Notes: generated from the letters alone by a model not told the origin. A DNA stretch of 64,000 bases from Sphaerisporangium rufum (GCF_016863395.1 NZ_BOOU01000024.1:1-64000), one strand, 5' to 3'. Shown: positions 32,344 through 41,542, numbered from the stretch's first letter. Numbers and translations: made by a program.

Positions 32344-34308
32344 TCAGCCGGGGCGGTAGCAGCAGTAGAGGCCGGTGTGCACGGTGGCGCGCAGGTGCTC
32401 GCCGATGTCCGGGTCGGCCTCGGTGACGCGGGCCAGCGCCCGCCGGATCGCCTTGCCCACCGAGACGCGCGCCCGCTCGTCCTCGCCGCCGAACCGGCGC
32501 GGGCGCCCGCCCATGCCGGTGGCCGCGGCCAGCTCGGAGATCAGCCAGTCGCGTTCCGCCTGGACGGCCGCGGCCTGCTGGAGCCGTCCGGCGTCCGCCA
32601 GCCGGTCGATCTCCGCGCGCAGCCGGGCGAGCCGCTCCCGGTACTCGCGCCGGGCCACCTCGTCCAGCACCGGCTGGACCGAGCCGCCGCCGGCGTGCGG
32701 GAGCGCCGGGTCCGCGAGCGCCGCACCGGGATGCGCCGGACCGGCCGCCAGGTCCGCGGCGGGGATCTCATGCCCGGGGTTGGCCAGCAACACCGCCAGA
32801 TACCGCATGCCCACGCTGTGGTCGACCAGCACGGCCCGCCCGCCCGACTCCAGCCGCCACTGTCGGCCGCTGCGCCGGCAGGTCACCGCGCGCGGTTCGG
32901 GGCGGGCCGGGTGCCCTGGACCGGGCTCCGGCTCGGGTGGCGGCGCCATGCCGAGTTCGGCCATCTCCTGGTCGGCCAGGGCGAGTTCGCGCCGCGCGGT
33001 GGCGTCGTGCGGCCCGTCGCGCAGCGCCAGCGCCCGGGCGAGCCGCCGGCGGGCCAGCGCGGCGGCCGGCCAGTGCCCGAGCGCCAGGTCCTCCTCGACC
33101 GCGGCCCGCAGGTGCTCGACCGCGCGGTCCAGGTCGCCGCAGGTCAGCATGGCCGTGCCCAGGACGTGCTGGACCGATCCGAGGCAGGTGACCCCGAGGC
33201 TGGCGACGACCGGCAGTCGCGCGCAGGGAACGAGCAGTTCGTACGCCTGTGCCGCTCGATCGGTGTCCCCGAGCAGGTGGGCCGTCTCCACCACGCCGTA
33301 CATCGAGACCAGCCAGGTGCGCGAGCGGGGCAGCGCGGCGAGATCGCGGCCGCCCAGCCGGGCCAGCGCGCCGGCCGCGCGGCGGCGGTCGCCGGCCGCG
33401 GCGGCGGCCACCGCCAGCCCGGCGAAGTACGAGTTGTCGATCGTGCCGAGCATCGGCGACGTCACCAGCTCCGACAGCGCGGGGACCATCTCCGCCACCC
33501 GGCCCTGGTACCAGCGGATCGTCAGCATCTGTACCCCGTACCAGGCGGGGACGTCCCGGTCGCCGGCCCGCTCGCCGCGCTCGGCGCAGCCGGTGGCGAG
33601 TGCCTCGGCGTGGCCGAAGCGGCCGGTCCGGATGGCGAGCATCACCTCCATCGCGCTGACCACGTAGCCGATCGCCAGGTGGTCCCGGCGGGCGAGCAGC
33701 TCGCGCAGTTCCGACAGGCAGCGCTCGGCGTGCGGGTCGCCGGCCAGGAAGAGGTCGACCGTCCGCCACAGCAGGCCCATGAGCAGATCGCCCCGGCGGC
33801 CGGTCCGGGCGGCCTCGCGGGTGAGGTCCTCGGCCAGCCGCAGCCGCAACCGCTCGTGGCCGGGGCCGAGGACGCAGTGGTGGGCCAGGCTCAGCGCCTC
33901 GGCCAGCGCGACCGGGTCGCCGGCCTGCCGCACGTCGGCCAGGACGGCCAGCACCGAGTCGTGCCGGCCCGCCCGGTAGTCGGCCTCGGCGGCGATCCGG
34001 GCGCGCAGCCGCAGCGCCAGGGGGGAGCGGGGGTCGAGGGCGTGCAGCGCCCCGCGCTGGCGGGCCTGGACCGGCAGCGCGTCCGCGGCCGTGCGGTGCT
34101 CGTTCACCCACAGCCCGCCGAGGCCGAGCGCGGCCCGGGCCAGCGCCTCGTGGTCGCCCGCGTCCTCGGCGGCCCGGTAGGCCGCGTCGAACGATCGCCG
34201 GGCGGCGCGCAGGTCCCCCTCCTCCGACAGCGCCCGCTCTCCGGCCCGCAGCAGCGATTCGCGGTCCTGGCGGATCCCGTCCGCCTCCAGGTCCTGTGCC
34301 GGTAACAA
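32344..34308 (-). CDS. TPR-rich regulatory protein
   Basis: A 654-residue, mainly helical protein. Residues about 15-470 form tetratricopeptide-like repeats (for example RAARRSFDAAYRAAEDAGD). The C-terminal 120 residues (REYRERLARLRAEIDRLADA, then RVSVGKAIRRALARV and GEHLRATVHTG) match a module often found at the end of actinobacterial LuxR/AAA regulators and cyclase-like regulators. It has no ATPase and no recognised DNA-binding domain, so it may be a split-off sensory half of a large regulator whose other half is the LuxR protein downstream. TTG 34308 is chosen for its GGAGGGA ribosome site. Confidence 0.75.
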   Translation of the reverse strand: MLPAQDLEADGIRQDRESLLRAGERALSEEGDLRAARRSFDAAYRAAEDAGDHEALARAALGLGGLWVNEHRTAADALPVQARQRGALHALDPRSPLALRLRARIAAEADYRAGRHDSVLAVLADVRQAGDPVALAEALSLAHHCVLGPGHERLRLRLAEDLTREAARTGRRGDLLMGLLWRTVDLFLAGDPHAERCLSELRELLARRDHLAIGYVVSAMEVMLAIRTGRFGHAEALATGCAERGERAGDRDVPAWYGVQMLTIRWYQGRVAEMVPALSELVTSPMLGTIDNSYFAGLAVAAAAAGDRRRAAGALARLGGRDLAALPRSRTWLVSMYGVVETAHLLGDTDRAAQAYELLVPCARLPVVASLGVTCLGSVQHVLGTAMLTCGDLDRAVEHLRAAVEEDLALGHWPAAALARRRLARALALRDGPHDATARRELALADQEMAELGMAPPPEPEPGPGHPARPEPRAVTCRRSGRQWRLESGGRAVLVDHSVGMRYLAVLLANPGHEIPAADLAAGPAHPGAALADPALPHAGGGSVQPVLDEVARREYRERLARLRAEIDRLADAGRLQQAAAVQAERDWLISELAAATGMGGRPRRFGGEDERARVSVGKAIRRALARVTEADPDIGEHLRATVHTGLYCCYRPG

Positions 34309-34361
34309 AGCGGTCCCTCCTGTCGCGGCCCAGCGCCGCCCCGTGCGCTCACCGCGAAGAT

Positions 34362-34378
34362 AACCCGGTACCCGGGTT
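34362..34378. promoter_or_regulatory. Inverted repeat between divergent genes
   Basis: AACCCGG-TAC-CCGGGTT, a 7-bp inverted repeat with a 3-bp spacer. It lies 54 bases upstream of the TPR gene and about 80 upstream of the dehydrogenase. Candidate regulator site; the regulator is unknown. Confidence 0.5.
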
Positions 34379-34458
34379 CCTGACCCGACCGGCGCGTAAT
34401 TAGTGAGGTATCAGGTATTTCTACCTATTCACCGGTCGCGGCGGTCCTTGGAGGAAGA

Positions 34459-35484
34459 GTGGCGATCCCAGTGCTGGTGGCCTCACCGCTGGAGGCCGAG
34501 CATGTGCGGGCCATCGAGGCGGTCGATCCGCGGCTGGAGGTGCTGTACGAGCCGGACCTGCTGCCGGTCCCGCGCTTCCCGGCCGACCACGCCGGCACGC
34601 CCCGGGACCTGCCGGCGGCCGGCCTGCGGCGGTGGCGCGAGATGCTGCGGCGGGCCCAGGTGAGCCTCGACTTCGACTGGTGGGACCCGGCCGCGATGCC
34701 GGCCAACTGCCCGGAGCTGCGCTGGGTGCAGAGCACCAGCGCCGGGGTCGGCCAGTTCCTGCGCCGCACCGGGCTGATCGACGCCGACCTGGTGGTCACC
34801 ACCGCGGCCGGCGCGCACGGGGTGCCGCTCGCCGAGTTCGCCGTCATGGGCGTGCTGCACTTCGTCAAGGACGTCCCCGGGCTGCGCCGGTCGCAGGCCG
34901 CGCGGCGCTGGGAACGGCACGCCGGCCGCCGGCTGGCCGGCTCGCGGCTGGTCGTGGTCGGGCTGGGCGGCATCGGACGCCGGGTGGCCGAGGCGTTCGC
35001 CGCCCTCGGCGTCCGGGTCACCGGCGTCGGCCGGCCGGGCCGCTCCTACGCCATCCCCGCGCTGGCCGAGACCTATCCCTATCCGGAGATCGACGCGGCG
35101 CTGGCCGGCGCGGACGCGCTGGTGCTCGCCTGCCCGCTCACCGCGGAGACCGAAGGGCTGATCGACGCCGCCCGGCTGCACGCGCTGGCCCCGGGCGCGG
35201 TCGTGGTCAACGTGGCCCGCGGGCCGGTGGTGGACGAGCCGGCCCTGGTCGAGGCGCTGGCGAGCGGGCACCTGGCCGGCGCGTGCCTGGACGTGTTCGC
35301 CGAGGAGCCGCTGCCCGCCGGATCACCGCTGTGGGCGATGGACAACGTGATCGTGTCACCGCACTCCGCCGCGACGGTGCCGGCGGAGAACGGGCTGGTC
35401 ACCGAGATCTTCACCGACAACCTGCGCCGCTGGCTGGCCGGCCGCCCGCTGCACAACCGGTTCGACCGCGAGCGCGGCTACTGA
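34459..35484 (+). CDS. D-2-hydroxyacid dehydrogenase family protein
   Basis: NAD(P)-dependent dehydrogenase of 341 residues that interconverts a 2-keto acid and a D-2-hydroxy acid. The nucleotide-binding motif VVGLGGIGRRVAEAF is near residue 170. The catalytic Arg is in VNVARGPVVDE, the Glu in FAEEPLPAG, and the His in VSPHSAATV. GTG 34459 follows GGAGGAAG. It is divergent from the TPR regulator, so it could supply a hydroxy or keto acid building block for the NRPS product, but a housekeeping role is equally possible. Confidence 0.9.
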   Translation: MAIPVLVASPLEAEHVRAIEAVDPRLEVLYEPDLLPVPRFPADHAGTPRDLPAAGLRRWREMLRRAQVSLDFDWWDPAAMPANCPELRWVQSTSAGVGQFLRRTGLIDADLVVTTAAGAHGVPLAEFAVMGVLHFVKDVPGLRRSQAARRWERHAGRRLAGSRLVVVGLGGIGRRVAEAFAALGVRVTGVGRPGRSYAIPALAETYPYPEIDAALAGADALVLACPLTAETEGLIDAARLHALAPGAVVVNVARGPVVDEPALVEALASGHLAGACLDVFAEEPLPAGSPLWAMDNVIVSPHSAATVPAENGLVTEIFTDNLRRWLAGRPLHNRFDRERGY

Positions 35485-35657
35485 CCGGTTACCGGAGAGC
35501 GTGGGCGGCCCGCGGGGCCACCGGGGAGGGGCGGTGAAAATCCGCCGGCCGACTGACCAGGTGTTACGGATATGTCATCGATATATCTCCCGGAATCGGG
35601 AACGCCGCGGGCCGCCGTGGAGTTGCCGAGGATGGAACCGATCCAGGGAGGTAGATC

Positions 35658-36776
35658 ATGGCGGGGATCCGCACCGCGCGCCGGTTGCTGACCGGCGGGC
35701 TGATCGCGGCCGCCGCGGGGTGGGCGCTGCGCGACATCCCGGCGGAGCTGGGCGTCCGGCCGCTCTCCAGCGGCCCGTCGCGGGCCGACCGGGTGCGGCG
35801 GTCACCGCAGTTCCGGGACGGCGCGTTCTTCAACCCCATGCCGGAACACACCGAGGTGCTGGACGGCCCGCCGGCCGGCCTGCTGCGCGAGTTCGTCACC
35901 GACCGCGACCGCCGCCGCCCCGCCGGGCCGGTCCCGCTGCGCACCCCGCCGGCCGGGCAGGCCGCGGACGGGCTCGGCGTCGTCTGGTACGGGCACGCCT
36001 CGACGCTGGTCGAGATCGACGGGCGGCGGGTGCTGTTCGACCCGGTGTGGAGCGAGCGGGTCTCGCCGTCCCAGCTGGCCGGCCCGCGCCGGCTGCACCC
36101 GGTGCCGGTGCCGCTGGACGCGCTGCCCGCCGTGGACGCGGTGGCGATCTCCCACGACCACTACGACCACCTGGACCGGGCCACCGTCCGCGCGCTCACC
36201 GTGCGGCAGTCGGCGCCGTTCCTGGTGCCGCTCGGCATCGGCGCCCACCTGGAGCGGTGGGGCGTGCCGGCCGACCGGATCATCGAGCTGGACTGGGAGG
36301 AGGAGGCCGAGGTCGCCGGCCTGCGGTTCACCGCGACCGCGGCCCGGCACTTCTCCGGGCGCACGCTGCGCCGCAACGACACCCTCTGGGGCTCCTGGTC
36401 GGTGGCCGGCCCCCGGCACCGGGTCTTCTACGCGGGCGACTCCGGGTACTTCGCCGGGTACGCCGGCATCGGCGCCGCACACGGGCCGTTCGACCTGACG
36501 CTGATGCCCGTCGGCGCCTACAGCCCGTCCTGGCCGGACATCCACATGAACCCCGAGGAGGCGGTCAACGCCCATCTCGACCTGGGCGGGCGGCTGATGC
36601 TGCCGGTGCACTGGGCGACGTTCTCGCTGGCCCTGCACTCCTGGGGCGAGCCGGTGGACCGGCTGTGGCGCGAGGCCAAGGCGCGCGACGTCCGCATCGT
36701 GGTGCCCCGGCCGGGCGAGCGCGTCGACGCCGGCGCGGCGCCGGCGGTGGACGGCTGGTGGGAGACGCTCGGCTGA
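35658..36776 (+). CDS. Metallo-beta-lactamase-fold hydrolase (NAPE-PLD/UlaG-like)
   Basis: Zinc-dependent hydrolase of 372 residues. The metal motif H-x-H-x-D-H is intact at H166/H168/D170/H171 (ISHDHYDHLD), with later ligands in AARHFSGR, FYAGDSGYF and PVHWATFSL. This arrangement fits the NAPE-phospholipase D/UlaG group, which cut phosphodiester or lactone bonds. The N-terminus has Arg-Arg followed by a hydrophobic stretch (RRLLTGGLIAAAAGWAL), suggesting a membrane anchor or a weak Tat-like signal. ATG 35658 has GGGAGG upstream. Confidence 0.88.
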   Translation: MAGIRTARRLLTGGLIAAAAGWALRDIPAELGVRPLSSGPSRADRVRRSPQFRDGAFFNPMPEHTEVLDGPPAGLLREFVTDRDRRRPAGPVPLRTPPAGQAADGLGVVWYGHASTLVEIDGRRVLFDPVWSERVSPSQLAGPRRLHPVPVPLDALPAVDAVAISHDHYDHLDRATVRALTVRQSAPFLVPLGIGAHLERWGVPADRIIELDWEEEAEVAGLRFTATAARHFSGRTLRRNDTLWGSWSVAGPRHRVFYAGDSGYFAGYAGIGAAHGPFDLTLMPVGAYSPSWPDIHMNPEEAVNAHLDLGGRLMLPVHWATFSLALHSWGEPVDRLWREAKARDVRIVVPRPGERVDAGAAPAVDGWWETLG

Positions 36777-36854
36777 CGTCCCGGGGAGGCGTCCGGGGCG
36801 ATATCCGGGACCTCCCCGAGTCGCCGGATCCGCGAGAACGCTTTACTGGTCGCC

Positions 36855-38171
36855 ATGATCGTGCAGACCGAGCCGGCCCCCGTGATCGGCCGGCCCCGTT
36901 CGCGGGCGGTGACCGTCCTGGCCGTGGCCGGGGTGGTCCTGGCCGCGGCGCTGGGCGGCATCGCCGCGCTGCTCGCCGTGGCCGCGCTGACCGCGGTACC
37001 GGCGGTCTTCGTGGCGGCCGGGATCGTCACCTTCGTCCTGCTGGACGTCGCCGGGATGGCGCTGGTGGCCCGCCGGTCGCCGCCGGCCCGCCGGCGTGCC
37101 GCGCGGTGGCGGCTGTCCGCCTGGACCGCCGTCCCGCTGCTCGCGCTGTTCGCCTGGACCGCGCTGGTCCCGCCGCCGGTCCCGCCGCCCGCCGCCTTCC
37201 CCGGCGCGCGCCTGGTCAGGGTCGCCACCGGCAGCACGCTGGAGGTGGTGCGCGTCCCGGCCCGCGCGGCCGGCGGCGGCCCGCCGGTGGTCGTGGTGCA
37301 CGGCGGCCCCGGCGTGCCGGACCTCGCCCAGCTCGGCCGCACCTACGGCCGGCTGGCCGAGCGCGGCCGCGACGTCTATCTGTACGCGGAGGCCGGCACC
37401 GGGGCGTCCACCCGGTCGGCCGACCCGCGCGGGTACTCCCGGGAGCGGGACGTGGCCGACCTGGAGGCGCTGCGCGCCCGGCTGGGCCTCGACCGGATGG
37501 TGCTGCTCGGCCACTCCTACGGCGCCACGGTCGCCGCGCAGTACCTGACCGAGCACCCCGGCCGGGTGGCGCGGCTGGTGCTCACCTCGCCCGGCCCGCC
37601 CGACCCCGCCGACCGCAGCGGCGACCTGGCACAGAGCCGGCTGGACACCGCGCGCCGGCTGCGGGTGTACGCGGAGGTGGGCGCGCCGCGCCCGATGCTC
37701 GGGTACTTGCTGCTCCAGGTGAACCCGGCCGCGGCGCACGCCTTCCTGCCGGACGCCGAGGCCGACGCCCGCAACGACCGGGTGCTCACCCTGGCCGGGC
37801 CGGCGCTGCACTGCCATGGCGCGCCGGCTCCGCCGCCGGCCCGCGGCACCGGCTTCTACGCGGCGCAGTACCCCCAGTCGGCGTCCGCGCCGCGGCCCCG
37901 CGACCTGCGGCCGGGGCTGGCCGGGGTGCGCGTCCCGGCGCTGGTCTTCAAGGGATCCTGCGACTACCTGTCGTGGCGCTCGGCGGCCGAGTACCGCCGC
38001 CTGCTGCCCGCCTCCCGGCTGGTGTACCTGCCCGGCGCGGGCCACGACCTGCACATCGACCGTCCGGCGGAGGTGGTCGCGGCGATCGAGGAGTTCCTGG
38101 CCGGGCGGCCGCCGGGGCTGCCGGACCACCCGGAGCCCGGCCCGCCGCCCGGCTACGAAGGGCCGGCCTGA
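36855..38171 (+). CDS. Membrane-anchored alpha/beta hydrolase (prolyl iminopeptidase-like)
   Basis: A 438-residue protein with three N-terminal hydrophobic helices (about 17-40, 45-68 and 90-110), followed by an alpha/beta-hydrolase domain. The oxyanion segment is VVVHGGPGVPD, the nucleophile Ser221 is in LLGHSYGATVAA, and the catalytic His is in PGAGHDLHID. The HGGPG motif points to the proline iminopeptidase group. The domain would probably face outward after the helices. ATG 36855; 78 bases after the metallo-hydrolase gene. Convergent with the STAS gene, 16 bases apart. Confidence 0.85.
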   Translation: MIVQTEPAPVIGRPRSRAVTVLAVAGVVLAAALGGIAALLAVAALTAVPAVFVAAGIVTFVLLDVAGMALVARRSPPARRRAARWRLSAWTAVPLLALFAWTALVPPPVPPPAAFPGARLVRVATGSTLEVVRVPARAAGGGPPVVVVHGGPGVPDLAQLGRTYGRLAERGRDVYLYAEAGTGASTRSADPRGYSRERDVADLEALRARLGLDRMVLLGHSYGATVAAQYLTEHPGRVARLVLTSPGPPDPADRSGDLAQSRLDTARRLRVYAEVGAPRPMLGYLLLQVNPAAAHAFLPDAEADARNDRVLTLAGPALHCHGAPAPPPARGTGFYAAQYPQSASAPRPRDLRPGLAGVRVPALVFKGSCDYLSWRSAAEYRRLLPASRLVYLPGAGHDLHIDRPAEVVAAIEEFLAGRPPGLPDHPEPGPPPGYEGPA

Positions 38172-38187
38172 CCGGCCGGCTCAGGCG

Positions 38188-38526
38188 TCACAGGGTCGGC
38201 AGGTCGAACAGCCGGTCCAGCGCGGTGACCTGGAACAGGTGCCGCAGGTAGGAGGTCAGCGCGACGATCCGCAGCGCCATCTCATGCTGCTCGCACGCCT
38301 GGTACAGGTGGATCAGCGCGGCCACCCCGGAGGAGTCGATGAACTCCAGGCCGGACAGGTCCGCCTCCATCACGGTGCCCTGGCCCGCCTGCGCCCCGAA
38401 CAGCCCCGGCAGCAGCGCGCTGAGGTCACCGGCGGTGTGGTAATCCAGGTCCCCGGTCATGACCAGACGCGTCACGCCCGGCCCGGCGGGCACGACCTCG
38501 ACGTTCAACTGCGTCTTCTCCTGCAT
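38188..38526 (-). CDS. STAS-domain anti-anti-sigma factor
   Basis: A 112-residue single STAS domain of the SpoIIAA/RsbV type. In partner switching, the unphosphorylated form binds an anti-sigma kinase and frees a sigma factor. The phosphorylation site is IDSSGVAAL (S65 or S66). It lies directly after the cobalamin-binding protein gene (stop and start adjacent) and is the last gene of a three-gene operon with a SpoIIE phosphatase that could dephosphorylate it. No RsbW-type kinase gene is in the window. Confidence 0.92.
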   Translation of the reverse strand: MQEKTQLNVEVVPAGPGVTRLVMTGDLDYHTAGDLSALLPGLFGAQAGQGTVMEADLSGLEFIDSSGVAALIHLYQACEQHEMALRIVALTSYLRHLFQVTALDRLFDLPTL

Positions 38527-39672
38527 CTAGTGTCCGGTCTCCGAGTACGCGTCGGCGGGCGCGGACGCGCCGGCCCGATCACCCGCCCTGTCACCGGCCC
38601 TGTCACCGGCTCCTTCGACGGCCGTGTCACCGGCTCCGTCGTCGGCTCGATCATCGGCGGTCCGCGCCGCCTTCGCACCCGCCGCCAGCATGCGGCGGGC
38701 CCGGGGGAACTCCGCGAGCTCGTCGTGGAAGACGCGCAGCCCCAGGGCGACGGAGGCGGCGGGCACGCCGCGTGCCCGCAGGACCTGGCACGTCCAGCCG
38801 ACGAAGTCGGTGAACAGTCGCGTGTCGTCGACGTACAGCGCGGCGGCCAGGAAGTCGGCGATGTGCGCGAGATCCTCGGTGGTGGCCTCCAGCTGCTGCT
38901 GGGAGTAGGTCGCCATCGGCGGGAAGGCGCCCATCAGCGTGCCCATCACGGTGGTAAGCAGATCGGCCCGGCGCCGGGCCAGCTGGGTGTACTCCTCGTC
39001 GGCCAGATGGGCGAGCGCGTCGATCGGCGCGGGGAAATGCGGCAGCCGCCCGCTCGCCAGGTGGTCGGCGGCGGCGTCGGCGGTCGGCGCCCACCCGTCC
39101 GCGCCGAGCAGGCGGGCGAACCGGCCGTCCTCCCCGAATCCGCGCCCGCCGGCCAGCACCGGGATGCCGACCGCCTGGCAGGCGGTGATCGTGGCGTGCG
39201 CGCGCGGCAGGCGGGTGGGCAGCGCGCAGCTCAGCGCGACGGCGTCCGGCCCGCGCTGGTGCAGGTGGGTGATCAGGTGCGGGCCGGGGACGCTGGCGCC
39301 CAGGAAGTCGACCTGCCAGCCGCGCAGCCGCAGCACCTCGGCCAGCAGCCGGGTGGGCAGCGCGTGGTACTCGCCGTCGGTGCAGGCCACGGTGACCCGG
39401 CCCCGGCCGGGCGGCACCCGCACCTTGCCGGCCACCGCGGCGACCGCGCGCTCGCTGATCGCGGTGGCGGCGTGCTCGCGGGCCACCGACCAGTCGTTGG
39501 CCGCCCACAGCTCGCCGACCCGGCGCTGGGCCGGCGCGATCATGTCGAGCAGCACCCGCTCGGCCGGTACCCCGGCGTCGATCATGTCCAGCACCAGGTC
39601 GATGGCGCCGTACTCGTCGGCCTCGCCGATGAGTTCCACGTAGCGGGCGGTCGCGACGGTGAGGCCGGTCAT
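38527..39672 (-). CDS. Cobalamin-binding sensor protein with CarH-type motif
   Basis: A 381-residue cytoplasmic protein. Residues about 15-85 form the helical cap domain seen in B12 photoreceptors and methionine synthase, including the W-x9-EH motif (W56 and E66-H67) that in CarH places residues over the adenosyl group. Residues about 92-205 form the B12-binding Rossmann domain with EYHALP (E101, H103; the family usually has G after this loop, here Pro) and VDFLGASVP. Residues about 210-340 form a further helical domain, and the tail is low-complexity (Asp/Gly/Ala). There is no DNA-binding domain, unlike CarH/LitR. ATG 39672 overlaps the phosphatase stop. It likely feeds a light or cobalamin signal into the STAS switch. 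Confidence 0.85.
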   Translation of the reverse strand: MTGLTVATARYVELIGEADEYGAIDLVLDMIDAGVPAERVLLDMIAPAQRRVGELWAANDWSVAREHAATAISERAVAAVAGKVRVPPGRGRVTVACTDGEYHALPTRLLAEVLRLRGWQVDFLGASVPGPHLITHLHQRGPDAVALSCALPTRLPRAHATITACQAVGIPVLAGGRGFGEDGRFARLLGADGWAPTADAAADHLASGRLPHFPAPIDALAHLADEEYTQLARRRADLLTTVMGTLMGAFPPMATYSQQQLEATTEDLAHIADFLAAALYVDDTRLFTDFVGWTCQVLRARGVPAASVALGLRVFHDELAEFPRARRMLAAGAKAARTADDRADDGAGDTAVEGAGDRAGDRAGDRAGASAPADAYSETGH

Positions 39673-41360
39673 CGGGCGGCCCTCTCCCGGTCGCGGGCCC
39701 GCGGCGCGGGCCGGACCGCCTGGACGGCGAGCAGCGCGCGGTCGTCGTGCTCGCCGTGGGCCAGCCACTCGGTGCTGATCTGCTCCAGCCGCTCCACCAC
39801 GGCGGCCACCGGCATCCCGGCACAGGTGGCCAGCGCCGCCTTCAGCCGCTCGGCGCCGAACATCTCCCGCCCGGCGGGGCCGCCGAAGGCCTCGGTGATG
39901 CCGTCGCTGTACAGCAGCAGCACGTCGCCGGGGGCGAGGTCCACCGTGACGATGGTGACCACGATCTGCTTGAGCACGCCGAGCATGGACCCGTAGGAGG
40001 CGAGCTCCTCGACGGTGCCGTCCGCGCGCAGCACCAGCGGCGCGGGATGCCCGGCCACGGCCAGCTCCACCTGGGTGTGCCCACTGGGCTCGGGACGCAG
40101 CGCGCCGAGCACCAGCGTGACGTAGGCATTGCGGGCCGGCGAGGCGAGCAGCGACCGGTTGATCAGCGGGACCAGCCGCTCCGGCTCACCCTCCAGCAGC
40201 AGCAGGGCGCGCAGGCACTGGCGGACCTGGCCGGCCAGAACGGCGGCCCCGGTGCCCTTGCCGCAGACGTCGCCGAGCGTCAGCAGCGGCCGGCGGCCGG
40301 GGTCGGCGGCGGCGGTCACCGCGTCGGGCAGGTAAACGTCGTAGAAGTCGCCGCCGATCAGCCCGGTCTGCTGGGACGCGCGCAGCGAGCCGGCGATCTC
40401 CACGCCGGGCACCGGCGGCAGCGCGGGCGGCAGCAGGTCGCCGGTCAGGGTCGCGTTGGTGGCGCTCTGCTCCTGGTACAGCACCGCGGCCGAGATCGCC
40501 GCGCCGGCCCGGGCGGCGAAGACCCGCACCAGGATCTCGTCCGCCTCGTCGAACGCGGGGCCGTCCTCGCGGCGGGCGAGCACCAGCGCGCCGGCGGGCA
40601 CCCCGTTGCCGGGGAGCGGGGTGACCAGCAGGTGGCCGGCCTGCCCGAAGCCCTCGGGCATCAGCCAGGCGGGTGCCTGCGCCGGGTCCAGCCAGCGGCT
40701 CGGCACCGGCGGGAAACCCGCGAGCGCCTCGCTCAGGCCGGGCACCGCGGCGGTGTCGCCAAGGGCGATGGTGCCCTCTTGGAGGGTGCCGTCCGGCAGG
40801 GCGCGCAGCCAGGACGCGTGCCGGCCCGTCGGGGGGAGGACGACCATGGCGGCGTCGGTGAGGAAGGAGGCGGCCAGCTCGGCGGTGGCGCGGGCGCAGC
40901 GGCGGGTGTTGAGCGAGGCCGACAGCCGCCGGCTCGCCTCCACCAGGAACTCGTTGCGGCGGCGCTCCTCCAGCAGCGCGTCGGTGCGCGCGGAGTCACC
41001 GGTGACGTCGCGCAGGTACCACGCGTGGTGGACGAGGCTGAACCTCTCCCGGCGCACCTGCAGCAGGCGGTCGCCGTGCGCGGTGTGCCGCGTCTCGCCG
41101 ACCGGGCAGGTCCGGTCGAACAGGGAGCGGGCGGCGGCCGGCGGGTCGCCGGCCGCGAGCTCGGGCACCAGCCGGGCGGCGGCCGAGTTGACCATGACGA
41201 ACCGGCCGTCGGCGTCGCACAGCACCACGCCCTCAGTGCTGGCCTCGATGATGGCATGCAGCAGCGCAGGGTCTGGTACGGGCGGGGTCTTGCCCGCCTG
41301 CCCGGTCCGCGACACCCCGGCCGGGCGCACCGCGCCGGCCGTCGGCCGTGTCTCTGTCAT
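39669..41360 (-). CDS. PP2C-type SpoIIE phosphatase with PAS and GAF-like sensor regions
   Basis: A 563-residue protein phosphatase. An N-terminal PAS-like domain (about 30-130, EASTEGVVLCDADGRFVMVN) and a GAF-like domain (about 145-300) precede the SpoIIE/PP2C domain (about 325-555). Metal-binding motifs are GGDFYDV, LGDVCGKGTGAAV, LYSDGITEAFG and EHDDRALL. Its natural target should be the phosphorylated STAS protein of the same operon. ATG 41360 is preferred over 41387 because GGAAGG lies at the correct distance. Overlaps the next gene by 4 bases (ATGA). Confidence 0.92.
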   Translation of the reverse strand: MTETRPTAGAVRPAGVSRTGQAGKTPPVPDPALLHAIIEASTEGVVLCDADGRFVMVNSAAARLVPELAAGDPPAAARSLFDRTCPVGETRHTAHGDRLLQVRRERFSLVHHAWYLRDVTGDSARTDALLEERRRNEFLVEASRRLSASLNTRRCARATAELAASFLTDAAMVVLPPTGRHASWLRALPDGTLQEGTIALGDTAAVPGLSEALAGFPPVPSRWLDPAQAPAWLMPEGFGQAGHLLVTPLPGNGVPAGALVLARREDGPAFDEADEILVRVFAARAGAAISAAVLYQEQSATNATLTGDLLPPALPPVPGVEIAGSLRASQQTGLIGGDFYDVYLPDAVTAAADPGRRPLLTLGDVCGKGTGAAVLAGQVRQCLRALLLLEGEPERLVPLINRSLLASPARNAYVTLVLGALRPEPSGHTQVELAVAGHPAPLVLRADGTVEELASYGSMLGVLKQIVVTIVTVDLAPGDVLLLYSDGITEAFGGPAGREMFGAERLKAALATCAGMPVAAVVERLEQISTEWLAHGEHDDRALLAVQAVRPAPRARDRERAAR

Positions 41361-41506
41361 TACCGGACCTTCCGCAGGGGATCCCACCAGCCTACCTATT
41401 TCTCACCTGGCATCCGGCCTGTGGGGATACCGGCGGGCGAGGTGGCAGGCCATGCCCAGGGAAATCGGCGGGAAACCTGGCGGAGATCGGATGATCGTCG
41501 TCCCCG

Positions 41507-41542
41507 GGTCCACCGGCTCCCTGGGCAGGGAACCCGTGGATC
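41507..41542 (-). terminator. Hairpin after the FMN reductase gene
   Basis: An interrupted stem: 41507-41513 pairs with 41536-41542 (one G-T), and the inner TCCCT/AGGGA pairs around GGGC. It begins one base beyond the stop codon at 41543. Confidence 0.6.
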
